From positions 9,005-73,004 of the forward strand of contig JBDSHZ010000092.1 of the NCBI GenBank assembly GCA_039918235.1: a DNA stretch of 64,000 bases, given 5' to 3'. This DNA is from Pseudopedobacter sp039918235. Lineage in GTDB: Bacteria > Bacteroidota > Bacteroidia > Sphingobacteriales > Sphingobacteriaceae. This document shows positions 36,452 to 44,806 of the stretch, piece by piece. The position numbers and the translations under genes are program-made. Under the pieces are notes generated by a model. That model saw nothing but the letters and a program-made list of their open reading frames with translations, did not search any database and was not told the DNA's origin. Each line of letters opens with the position of its first letter. The first letter of the stretch is position 1.

Positions 36452-37417
36452 ATGAACAGGTTAAGAATTTTATTATCGGCATTATTTCTAATCACAACAT
36501 TCCGTTCATTTGCTCAGGAAAAAGTTAAAGTTGGCAATCCTATTATCAGGGATAAATATACCGCGGATGCTGCTGCAATGGTTTATAAAGATAAAGTTTA
36601 CCTCTATACGGGACATGATGTAGCAGATAAAGGAGTGAACCGTTATGTGATGAATGATTGGCTTTGCTATTCTTCATCTGATATGGTGAATTGGCAAGAA
36701 CATCCTGTGCCTTTAAAAACAAGTGATTTTACTTGGGCAAGTGGAGATGCTTGGGCTTCTCAGGTAATTGAACGTGACGGGAAATTTTACTGGTACGTAG
36801 CCATCAGTCATGGAAAAATACATGGAAAAGCAATTGGAGTTGCTGTTTCCGACAGTCCAACCGGACCATTTAAAGATGCCATCGGATCGGCTCTAATCAC
36901 TAACGATATGACCAAGGATAGCAAAATCAGTTGGGATGATATCGACCCAACAGTCATGATTGATGATGATGGACAAGCTTATCTTTTTTGGGGAAATACC
37001 AGTTGTTATTACGTTAAACTTAAGAAAAATATGATTGAATTGGATGGACCGATTATGTCTATTAAAGGACTTCCGCATTATACAGAAGCACCTTGGATTC
37101 ATAAACGCAAAGGATGGTATTATCTGTCTTACGCTTATGGGTTTCCTGAAAAAATAGCCTATGCCATGAGCAGAAGCATCAATGGACCTTGGGAATTTAA
37201 AGGGATTTTAAATGAGATAGCAGGGAATAGTAATACCAATCATCAGTCTATTATTAATTTCAAAGGAAAAGATTATTTTATTTATCATAATGGAGCTTTA
37301 GTACCAGATGCGGGAAGTTTTCACAGATCTGTTTGTATTGATAGACTTTATTATAACAAAGATGGAACCATGAAGCGGGTAATCATGACCACTGAAGGAG
37401 TGGAAGCAGTAAAATAA
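36452..37417 (+). CDS. GH43-family arabinofuranosidase or xylosidase
   Basis: A signal peptide (ending FRSFAQ) is followed by a single five-bladed beta-propeller with no accessory domain, 321 residues in all. The GH43 triad is visible: the base aspartate in YTADAAAMVY, the pKa-modulating aspartate in WDDIDPTVMI and the acid glutamate in HYTEAPWIH. Context favours arabinan debranching, but related GH43 groups cleave xylosides. It lies between the two GH51 genes with gaps of 7 and 16 bases. Confidence 0.92.
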   Translation: MNRLRILLSALFLITTFRSFAQEKVKVGNPIIRDKYTADAAAMVYKDKVYLYTGHDVADKGVNRYVMNDWLCYSSSDMVNWQEHPVPLKTSDFTWASGDAWASQVIERDGKFYWYVAISHGKIHGKAIGVAVSDSPTGPFKDAIGSALITNDMTKDSKISWDDIDPTVMIDDDGQAYLFWGNTSCYYVKLKKNMIELDGPIMSIKGLPHYTEAPWIHKRKGWYYLSYAYGFPEKIAYAMSRSINGPWEFKGILNEIAGNSNTNHQSIINFKGKDYFIYHNGALVPDAGSFHRSVCIDRLYYNKDGTMKRVIMTTEGVEAVK

Positions 37418-37433
37418 TCAAGAGGAGAATTAA

Positions 37434-39410
37434 ATGAAAATGAAAAATCAAATAAGAAATATTAGTCTAGCGGTTTTCCTTATCTCAGCTTTTGAGGGGA
37501 ATGCTCAAACCGTTTTTAAAGTACAACCAGAAAATATAAAAGCCACCATACAACCTACTATGTGGGGGGTGTTCTTTGAAGATATTAACCTTGGAGCTGA
37601 TGGTGGAATTTATGCCGAGCTGGTTAAAAATAGATCTTTTGAATTTTATAAACCTTTAATGGGATGGAAAATTGAAGGAAATAATACTGAAGGAGATATT
37701 TTGGTATTAAATCGACAAGAAGCCCATACCTCCAATCCTCGTTTTTTAAGAGTAAAAGTTGATGGTAAAGGCTCAAAAAGTTTGACCAATGAAGGTTTCC
37801 GTGGAATGGGAATTAAAGCAGGTTTGAAGTACGATTTTTCATTAATGTACAAACAGCAACAACCAGGAATAAAATTAAAGCTGGAGCTGATTAACGAAAA
37901 AGGCGAAGTAATAGGCAGTGGAGATTTATCTCCAAAAAACTCGTCAAATACATGGGAAAAACAGTCAGCAAGTTTTAACGCCTCCGCAACATCAGAAAAA
38001 GCAAATTTTAAGATCACTTTTGAAGGAAGCGGCACAATTGATTTAGATATGATTTCTCTATTCCCCTCAGATACCTGGAAAGGAAGACCCGGAGGAATGC
38101 GGGCTGATATGGTTCAGCTATTGGCGGATATGAAACCCGGTTTTTTACGCTTCCCCGGCGGATGTATAGTGGAAGGGCGAGAGTTGGAAACCCGTTATCA
38201 GTGGAAAAAAACCATTGGTCCTTTAGAAGATAGGGAATTGATTGTTAACAGATGGAATACAGAATTTGCTCATCGCCCAACTCCAGATTATTTTCAAACT
38301 TTTGGCTTAGGCTTTTTTGAATATTTCCAGTTGGCAGAAGATATTGGCGCCGAAGCTTTGCCGATTTTAAACTGCGGAATGGCATGCCAGTTTAATACTG
38401 CAGAATTAGTGCCTATAGAAGAAATAGATCCTTATGTGCAGGATGCCTTGGATTTAATAGAATTTGCCAATGGTGATGTGACTTCTCAGTGGGGAAAAGT
38501 AAGAGCCAATATGGGGCACCCAAAACCTTTTAATTTAAAAATGTTGGGAATAGGGAATGAAAATTGGGGACCTCAGTATTTAGAAAGATTAAAGATTTTT
38601 ACTAAAGCCATCAAGGCAAAATATCCTGATATTAAATTAGTCAACAGCTCGGGTACAGATCCTGATGGAGAACGTTTTGATTTGTTAAATACTGAACTGC
38701 GTAAGATGAATGCAGATATTATAGATGAACACTACTATCGGAAACCAGATTGGTTTTTACAGAATGTTTCAAGATACGATAATTATCCACGAAATGGAAC
38801 AAAGGTTTTTGCTGGAGAATATGCGGCGCAAAGTGATAAAACAGTAAGTATAAATAACAAGAACAATTTAAATACCGCTATTTCAGAAGCTGCTTTTTTA
38901 ACAGGATTAGAACGCAATGCGGATGTGGTGGTGATGGCATCTTACGCACCACTTTTTGCCCATATTGATGGATGGCAATGGACACCGGATATGATTTGGG
39001 TAGATAATTTACGTTCTTATGGAACGCCGAATTACTATGTTCAGAAATTATATTCGACCAATAAAGGCACTCATGTAGTAGCATTAAATAACAAAGACGG
39101 AGCTAAGAATGGAGAAAATGGGATTTATGCGTCTTCAGTAATAGATAAAAATGCTAATGAGCTAATTTTAAAGATCATCAACACTACAGATAAATCTCAG
39201 GACGCCAATTTTGAAGTCGAAGGGAAGAAAGAGTTGCAACCAACGGGTATAAAAACGGTGCTTACCTCCGCTAGTCCAAATGATGTAAATTCCTTTACCG
39301 CACCTAAGGAAATATTCCCACAGGAAATGCCTATTAAAGTAAAGAAGAAAATGATTTCCACTAATTTGGAAGCCAATTCTATGACAGTGATTCGTATTAA
39401 AATGACCTAA
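37434..39410 (+). CDS. GH51 alpha-L-arabinofuranosidase with N-terminal CBM-like domain
   Basis: This 658-residue secreted enzyme is the larger GH51 type. It starts with MWGVFFEDINLGADGGIYAE, then has an inserted carbohydrate-binding-like beta-sandwich (about 75-210), and then the catalytic barrel: FLRFPGGCIVEGRELETRYQ, the acid/base glutamate in LGIGNENWGPQYL, and the nucleophile glutamate in KVFAGEYAAQS. An AGAGGAG-like ribosome site lies 6 bases before the ATG, unusual for this group. It probably acts on arabinan or arabinoxylan side chains in the periplasm. Confidence 0.94.
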   Translation: MKMKNQIRNISLAVFLISAFEGNAQTVFKVQPENIKATIQPTMWGVFFEDINLGADGGIYAELVKNRSFEFYKPLMGWKIEGNNTEGDILVLNRQEAHTSNPRFLRVKVDGKGSKSLTNEGFRGMGIKAGLKYDFSLMYKQQQPGIKLKLELINEKGEVIGSGDLSPKNSSNTWEKQSASFNASATSEKANFKITFEGSGTIDLDMISLFPSDTWKGRPGGMRADMVQLLADMKPGFLRFPGGCIVEGRELETRYQWKKTIGPLEDRELIVNRWNTEFAHRPTPDYFQTFGLGFFEYFQLAEDIGAEALPILNCGMACQFNTAELVPIEEIDPYVQDALDLIEFANGDVTSQWGKVRANMGHPKPFNLKMLGIGNENWGPQYLERLKIFTKAIKAKYPDIKLVNSSGTDPDGERFDLLNTELRKMNADIIDEHYYRKPDWFLQNVSRYDNYPRNGTKVFAGEYAAQSDKTVSINNKNNLNTAISEAAFLTGLERNADVVVMASYAPLFAHIDGWQWTPDMIWVDNLRSYGTPNYYVQKLYSTNKGTHVVALNNKDGAKNGENGIYASSVIDKNANELILKIINTTDKSQDANFEVEGKKELQPTGIKTVLTSASPNDVNSFTAPKEIFPQEMPIKVKKKMISTNLEANSMTVIRIKMT

Positions 39411-39411
39411 A

Positions 39412-40422
39412 ATGAAAAGATTAATTGCTTTAATGTTACTTTTTTTTATTGTCTCCATTGTTAATGCTCAGGAGCTGAAAGAAGATATTTCTGTTCATGA
39501 TCCAGTAATGATCAAACAAAATGAAACCTATTATCTGTTTTGCACAGGCAGAGGAATTGCAGTGTGGTCATCAACAGATAGGAAGTATTGGAAAGCGGAA
39601 GAGCCGGTATTTAATGAAGCACCGGAATGGGCGGTGAAAGCTATTCCAGGTTTTAGAAATCATATTTGGGCTCCAGATATATCCTATTACAAAGGGCTTT
39701 ATTACCTTTATTATTCTGTTTCTGCTTTTGGTAAAAACACCTCCGCCATTGGTTTAGCCACCAATAAAACTTTAAATCCCACCGATCCTGAATTTCAGTG
39801 GATTGATCATGGAGAAATTATCCAATCAGTACCGGGGAAAACAAATTTTAATGCTATTGATCCTAATTTAATAACAGATAAAAAAGGAAATCCTTATTTG
39901 GCTTTTGGCTCGTTCTGGGATGGTTTAAAACTTGCGAAACTTAGTAAAGACCGTTTGCATGTAGCACAAAATCTAAATGAACTGCCTACTATTGCAAGTA
40001 GAAAAAAGGATCCAAAAATAAAAGGTAATATGCCATCTACAGAAGGTAATCCGGTAAGTGCCGGAGGAAATGCCATTGAAGCTCCATTTGTATTTAGGAA
40101 AAATGGATGGTTTTATTTATTTGCATCCATAGATTACTGTTGCAAAGGTCCAGCAAGCACTTATAAAATGATAGTTGGGAGAGCTAAAAATATTTCTGGA
40201 CCTTATTTGGATAAAGAAGGGAATTCAATGGCTACAGGCGGAGGAAGCTTATTACTGGAAGGAAACGACAAATGGTATGGCGTTGGCCACAATGCCGTTT
40301 GCACATTTGATGGCGATGACTACCTGATCTTCCATGGTTATGATGCTTCAGATAAAGGAATATCGAAATTAAGAATAGAAAAGCTGAGATGGGACAGTAA
40401 TAAATGGCCTGTAGTGAATTGA
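39412..40422 (+). CDS. GH43 endo-arabinanase-like enzyme
   Basis: The 336-residue protein has a signal peptide (SIVNAQ) and a GH43 propeller close to arabinan endo-1,5-alpha-L-arabinosidases. The base aspartate is D30 in SVHDPVMI. The second is in FNAIDPNLI and the acid glutamate in AIEAPFVF. SIDYCCKGPASTYKMIVGRA and YGVGHNAVCTF are typical of arabinanases. It is one base after the GH51 stop. It is predicted to cut the alpha-1,5 backbone, giving oligomers for SusC/D. Confidence 0.93.
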   Translation: MKRLIALMLLFFIVSIVNAQELKEDISVHDPVMIKQNETYYLFCTGRGIAVWSSTDRKYWKAEEPVFNEAPEWAVKAIPGFRNHIWAPDISYYKGLYYLYYSVSAFGKNTSAIGLATNKTLNPTDPEFQWIDHGEIIQSVPGKTNFNAIDPNLITDKKGNPYLAFGSFWDGLKLAKLSKDRLHVAQNLNELPTIASRKKDPKIKGNMPSTEGNPVSAGGNAIEAPFVFRKNGWFYLFASIDYCCKGPASTYKMIVGRAKNISGPYLDKEGNSMATGGGSLLLEGNDKWYGVGHNAVCTFDGDDYLIFHGYDASDKGISKLRIEKLRWDSNKWPVVN

Positions 40423-40471
40423 AATAATAAAAAGACTAAATTTAAAAACCAATGACCTTTATTAAATAAAT

Positions 40472-41632
40472 ATGAAAAAAAATCTCATTACCGGCATCAG
40501 TCTCTTATTGGCTGTAGCAGTCAGCAGTTGTAATAATCAACAGGCAAGCGATAAAAGTTCAGATTCTATGACAGTAAGAATTCCTGATACCGCCAACTAT
40601 AACAAAATGCTAGATGGCAAACAGGTGAAATTATACACCTTAACCAATCAGAACCAAATGAAAGTTGCCATCACCAATTTAGGAGGTAGGATAGTAAGTA
40701 TCATTGTTCCAAACAAAGATGGTAAAATGGTGGATGTTGCTTTAGGATATGATAAAGTAGAAAGCTATCAGAAACAAGGAGAACCGTTTTTTGGAGCCAT
40801 TATAGGAAGGTATGGCAACCGTATAGGGAAAGGAAAATTTGCTTTAGATGGTAAAGAATATGCTTTGGAACTGAACGATGGTGTAAATACCTTACACGGA
40901 GGAAAAAGCGGTTTTTACAATAAAGTTTGGGAAGCAACTCAACCAAACGATTCTACTTTGATGCTTTCTTACAATTCGCCTGATGGGGAAGGTGGTTATC
41001 CTGGAAATGTGAAGGTGAATGTTACTTATACCATTACCTCAACAAACGGAATAAAAATGGATTACGATGCCCAATCAGATGAAAAAACGGTATTGAATTT
41101 AACAAATCACGCTTACTTTAATTTAAGTGGAGAAGGAGATTCTACTATTTTAGATCATGTATTGATGGTTGATGCAGATGCCATTACTCCGGTTGATAAT
41201 ACTTTAATTCCAACGGGAGAAATGATGGATGTGAGCTTAACACCGTTTGATTTTAGAAAACCAACTGCAATTGGCGATAGAATAAACGAAGAAAATGAAC
41301 AGCTGAAAAGCGGAAAAGGCTATGACCATAATTTTGTATTGAACAAAAAAGGAGGGATGCAAAAGGTTGCCACAGTTTACAGTCCTAAAACAGGAATTGA
41401 ATTAGCTATCATAACAGAAGAACCAGGTTTACAGTTCTACAGTGGTAACTTTTTAACTGGTGCTGATAAAGACGGAAAAGGTGGAAAAGCATATCCATTA
41501 CGTTCTGCATTCTGTTTAGAAACACAGCATTTTCCTGATTCTCCAAACAAACCAAATTTTCCTTCAACGGTTTTAAATGCTGGAGATACCTATCATACTA
41601 CAACTATTTACCAGTTTTCAACTAAGAAATAA
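40472..41632 (+). CDS. galM: aldose 1-epimerase lipoprotein
   Basis: This mutarotase interconverts sugar anomers. The 386-residue protein has a lipoprotein signal (LLAVAVSSC), then the galactose-mutarotase fold: IGRYGNRIGKGKFALDG, TLHGGKSGFYNKVW, LTNHAYFNLSGEG with the catalytic histidine, GKGYDHNFVL, and the C-terminal catalytic glutamate in CLETQHFPDSPNKP. Being membrane-anchored in the envelope, it would supply the arabinose anomer that is transported. It ends the rightward arabinan unit, just before a strong terminator. Confidence 0.93.
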   Translation: MKKNLITGISLLLAVAVSSCNNQQASDKSSDSMTVRIPDTANYNKMLDGKQVKLYTLTNQNQMKVAITNLGGRIVSIIVPNKDGKMVDVALGYDKVESYQKQGEPFFGAIIGRYGNRIGKGKFALDGKEYALELNDGVNTLHGGKSGFYNKVWEATQPNDSTLMLSYNSPDGEGGYPGNVKVNVTYTITSTNGIKMDYDAQSDEKTVLNLTNHAYFNLSGEGDSTILDHVLMVDADAITPVDNTLIPTGEMMDVSLTPFDFRKPTAIGDRINEENEQLKSGKGYDHNFVLNKKGGMQKVATVYSPKTGIELAIITEEPGLQFYSGNFLTGADKDGKGGKAYPLRSAFCLETQHFPDSPNKPNFPSTVLNAGDTYHTTTIYQFSTKK

Positions 41633-41646
41633 TTATAAAACACATT

Positions 41647-41684
41647 AAAAGCCTTCATCTATATTGTTTTAGATGAAGGCTTTT
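41647..41684 (+). terminator. Rho-independent terminator after the arabinan operon
   Basis: AAAAGCCTTCATCTA (41647-41661) and TAGATGAAGGCTTTT (41670-41684) are perfect 15-base inverted repeats with an 8-base loop, and the 3' arm ends in a short T run. It closes the susC-to-galM unit. The remaining gap, 41685-41840, shows only AT-rich sequence with no feature I can support. Confidence 0.9.
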
Positions 41685-41840
41685 GTATTGATTGTTGATT
41701 TTTCTAGAAGATTTTTTTAATTTCACTAGAAAAAGTCCTGATAAATAAAGCAGATTTAATTGACTCTAGCGGAATCCTAAACCAGTTGGGATTATTTGGT
41801 TTAATAACAGATGATAAGCTAAAAAATATTTAAAATGATA

Positions 41841-41918
41841 TTAAACACTTTCTAATACAAAATCACCGCTAATACCTAATTTGCTATGTACAGCTTTTAA
41901 AAAAGGCACATCAGGTTT
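41841..41918 (-). pseudogene. possible 3' remnant of an unknown gene
   Basis: On the minus strand 25 codons read KPDVPFLKAVHSKLGISGDFVLESV and end in TAA at 41843-41841. The residues look like a protein C-terminus, but no start or family is visible. The frame runs directly into the 5' part of the Bro-N-like gene on the other strand. I read it as a fragment left by a rearrangement, with low certainty. Confidence 0.25.
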
Positions 41919-41972
41919 AAAAAAGTAAGAACACATTGGGATGCAGCACAGGAAAAGTGGTTTGTCTCCATT

Positions 41973-42755
41973 GTGGATGTATTAGCTATACTTACCGAAA
42001 GTGAAAACCCACAGGTTTACTGGCGGGTGATGAAAAAGCGTCTTCTAGCTGAGGGAAATGAAACCGTTACAAATTGTAACGGTTTGAAAATGCTTGCAAC
42101 CGATGGGAAAATGAGAATGACCGATGTTGCAGATACAGAACAGCTATTCAGATTAATTCAAAGTATTCCTTCCCCCAAAGCTGAACCTTTTAAGTTATGG
42201 TTGGCAAAAGTTGCTTCGGAAAGATTAGATGAAATGCAGGACCCTGAATTGAGTATTGATAGGGCATTGGAAAATTATATGAGATTGGGTTATTCTGAAA
42301 ACTGGATTAATCAACGTTTGAAAAGCATTGAAATAAGAAAGGAGTTAACAGATGAGTGCCTGCCTGCCGCAGGCAAAAAAAAACGAGGATTAAAAGAAGG
42401 GCAACAGTTTGCAACACTTACGGATATTATTACAAAGGCATGGAGTGATCAAACCACTAAAGAATATAAAATGCTGAAGGTTTTAAAAAAAGAAAATTTG
42501 CGGGATAATATGACTAATACAGAACTCATCTTAAATATGCTTGCAGAAGCATCTACAAAAGATATTTCTGTGGCAACAAATCCTGAAAATTTTGAGGAAA
42601 GTAAAAGAGTAGCCAAACAAGGCGGTAATGTTGCAAAAGTGGCCTTAAAGGAATTGGAAGCCAGAACCGGAAAAAAAGTAGTAACTCAACTAAATGCAAA
42701 AGATGCTCTTAATGCGTTATCAGTAAAAGAAAATAACAATAGAAAAAAGGATTAA
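41973..42755 (+). CDS. Bro-N/phage antirepressor-like protein, 5' end eroded
   Basis: The product resembles Bro-N (antirepressor-like) proteins often found in Bacteroidota genomes (YWRVMKKRLLAEGNE, LIQSIPSPKAEPFKLWLAKV, ELEARTGKKVVTQLNAKDAL). Homology continues upstream of the GTG at 41973 in the same frame (VRTHWDAAQEKWFVSIV), back to a TAA near 41898, with no ATG. The natural start is therefore lost or non-standard. At residues about 130-137 the family text is broken by CLPAAGKKK, encoded by a palindromic GC-rich insert at 42361-42375. Whether it is still functional is uncertain. Confidence 0.75.
   Translation: MDVLAILTESENPQVYWRVMKKRLLAEGNETVTNCNGLKMLATDGKMRMTDVADTEQLFRLIQSIPSPKAEPFKLWLAKVASERLDEMQDPELSIDRALENYMRLGYSENWINQRLKSIEIRKELTDECLPAAGKKKRGLKEGQQFATLTDIITKAWSDQTTKEYKMLKVLKKENLRDNMTNTELILNMLAEASTKDISVATNPENFEESKRVAKQGGNVAKVALKELEARTGKKVVTQLNAKDALNALSVKENNNRKKD
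42361..42375. repeat. 15-bp palindrome inserted in a coding region
   Basis: TGCCTGC and GCAGGCA flank a single C, a perfect palindrome of unusually high GC for this DNA. It translates in frame as part of CLPAAG, where relatives of the host gene have no such residues. The same TGCCTGCCGCAGGCA word is, from memory, common in related genomes. Confidence 0.65.
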
Positions 42756-42811
42756 AAAACAATAAACCTTCCTTTAAAAAATATCAGATTTACATCACCC
42801 TCAATCACCAA

Positions 42812-44647
42812 ATGGCAAAAACCAGAAATACAATTCCAATACAAGATATCTCCCTTAAAGAACGTCTTTCGGCATTAAAAAACTTGCCTAACTTCTTTAG
42901 GTTGGTTTGGCAAAGCAGTCCGAGCAAAACACTTATTAGTTTTACCTTAAGAATTTTGCGCTCGGCAATGCCTGTTACGTTGCTATATGTAGGTAAATTA
43001 ATTATTGATCATGTTGTAGCATTAAGCACCAATAGCCCAAATGGTAATTTGCAGGAATTATGGAAATTGGTGGTCTTAGAATTTGCTTTAGCATTACTCA
43101 CCGATGGACTGAATAGGATGATCAACCTTACAGATAGTTTATTGGGCGATCAGTTTTCCAATTACACTTCCATGCGCATTATGAAGCATGCGGCAACGCT
43201 TGATCTGGACCAATTTGAGGATTCTGTTTTTTACGATAAATTGGAGCGGGCCAGACAGCAAACGGTTGGGAGAACGGTTTTGCTTTCGCAGGTGATGAGC
43301 CAAGTACAGGATTTTATTTCCATGGCTTTTCTACTCACCGCACTCATTGCCTTTAATCCCTGGTTGATTTTACTTTTAATACTTGCTATTATCCCATCAT
43401 TTTTGGGTGAATCCTACTTCAATAGTAAAAATTATGCACTTTCCAGAAGCCAGACCCCGGAACGTAGGGAGCTGGATTACTTACGATATTTGGGTGCCAG
43501 CGATGAAACTGCAAAGGAAGTGAAGATTTTTGGACTGGCTGATTTTATCATTGCCCGTTTCAAAACACTTTCTGATAAATTTTATAGCGACAATAGTAAA
43601 CTTGCTGTCCGCAGGTCACTATGGGGAACCTTTTTTTCTATTTTAGGTACGCTTGGCTATTATGCAGCCTACGGATTTATCATTTATGATACTGTAATGG
43701 GCAAATCATCCGTAGGTAGTCTTACTTTTTTGGCGGGCTCTTTCCGTCAGTTGAGTGGATTAATGGAAACCATGCTTTCGCGATTTACCATGGTTTCTCA
43801 GGGGGCTATTTACCTTAACGATTTCATCGATTTTTTTGAGATCAAACCAAAAATTACTAAACCACAAAACGCATTACCTTTTCCAAATCCCATAAAAACA
43901 GGATTTGTATTTGAAGATGTAGGCTTTCAGTACCACAATTCAGATAGATGGGCAAACAGAAATTTGAGCTTTAAACTTAAACCGGGAGAGAAACTGGCTT
44001 TAGTAGGCGAAAACGGAGCAGGAAAGACAACGCTGGTCAAACTTTTAGCCAGGTTATACGACCCAACAGAAGGACGGATTTTATTAGATGGAAGAGATTT
44101 AAAAGAATATGACTTGGATGATCTCAGGCACAATATGGGAATTATTTTTCAGGATTACATTCGTTATCAAATGACTTTTCATCAGAATATTGCGGTTGGG
44201 AATATTAAAGAAATAGACAATGAAGAGCTGGTTAGAAAAGCGGCAAGCGAAAGTTTGGCAGATCAATTGGCCTTGAAATTTCCAGATGCTTACCAACAAT
44301 GGCTGGGCAGAAGATTTAATGATGGTGTAGAACTTTCTGGCGGCGAATGGCAAAAAGTAGCTTTAGCCAGAGCATATATGAAGGATGCACAGGTTTTAAT
44401 ATTGGATGAGCCAACGGCCGCATTGGATGCGAGAGCAGAGTATGAAGTTTTTCAACGTTTTGCAGCACTTACCAAAGGAAAATCTGCGGTTTTAATTTCA
44501 CACCGGTTTTCTACCGCCCGCCTTGCAGATAGGATATTAGTTTTAGAAAACGGAACATTGCTGGAATCAGGAACGCACCAACAACTATTGAAAGCTGAAG
44601 GCAAATATGCTGAACTTTTCAACTTGCAGGCAAAGGGATATCAGTAG
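42812..44647 (+). CDS. ABC transporter, fused permease and ATP-binding domains
   Basis: This 611-residue half-transporter has an N-terminal membrane domain (about 20-340, roughly six helices) and a C-terminal ATPase. Walker A is GENGAGKTTLVKL, the signature is LSGGEWQKVALARA, and Walker B is VLILDEPTAALD with a downstream H-loop, VLISHRFSTAR. The layout is that of ABC exporters of the MsbA/lipid or peptide type and it would act as a dimer. No adjacent gene indicates the substrate. Confidence 0.92.
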   Translation: MAKTRNTIPIQDISLKERLSALKNLPNFFRLVWQSSPSKTLISFTLRILRSAMPVTLLYVGKLIIDHVVALSTNSPNGNLQELWKLVVLEFALALLTDGLNRMINLTDSLLGDQFSNYTSMRIMKHAATLDLDQFEDSVFYDKLERARQQTVGRTVLLSQVMSQVQDFISMAFLLTALIAFNPWLILLLILAIIPSFLGESYFNSKNYALSRSQTPERRELDYLRYLGASDETAKEVKIFGLADFIIARFKTLSDKFYSDNSKLAVRRSLWGTFFSILGTLGYYAAYGFIIYDTVMGKSSVGSLTFLAGSFRQLSGLMETMLSRFTMVSQGAIYLNDFIDFFEIKPKITKPQNALPFPNPIKTGFVFEDVGFQYHNSDRWANRNLSFKLKPGEKLALVGENGAGKTTLVKLLARLYDPTEGRILLDGRDLKEYDLDDLRHNMGIIFQDYIRYQMTFHQNIAVGNIKEIDNEELVRKAASESLADQLALKFPDAYQQWLGRRFNDGVELSGGEWQKVALARAYMKDAQVLILDEPTAALDARAEYEVFQRFAALTKGKSAVLISHRFSTARLADRILVLENGTLLESGTHQQLLKAEGKYAELFNLQAKGYQ

Positions 44648-44656
44648 GCTATTTAA

Positions 44657-44800
44657 ACTTTTGCGCTAACGATTGAAGCGACATCCCCGCCATTTGTCGG
44701 GCAGGCTTTTTTGCTAGCCTGAACGGAGCGAAGGCTAGCAAAAAAGATATAGCGTAAAGCGCAGCCTGTCCCGATTTTTCATCGGGATTAAAGTGCCCAA
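44657..44800. repeat. structured dispersed element at a convergent junction
   Basis: Between the ABC gene and pgi, TTTTTTGCTAGCCT (44707-44720) and AGGCTAGCAAAAAA (44732-44745) form a perfect 14-base hairpin with an 11-base loop. TCCCGAT and ATCGGGA (44769-44775 and 44781-44787) form another. TGCGCT (44662-44667) and AGCGCA (44758-44763) can close an outer stem. The central hairpin with its A and T flanks would also terminate transcription from both sides. I recall the same text in many related genomes but cannot search. Confidence 0.75.
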
Positions 44801-44806
44801 ATAATG

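Noticed and set aside
37646..38035. 129-codon minus-strand ORF opposite the large GH51 gene
   Set aside because: It is antisense to a clearly conserved enzyme and its composition is typical of a shadow frame.
41700..41732. TTTCTAG and CTAGAAA around 41700-41732 as an operator or stem
   Set aside because: The arms are short, the loop long and AT-rich; this is within chance for this base composition.
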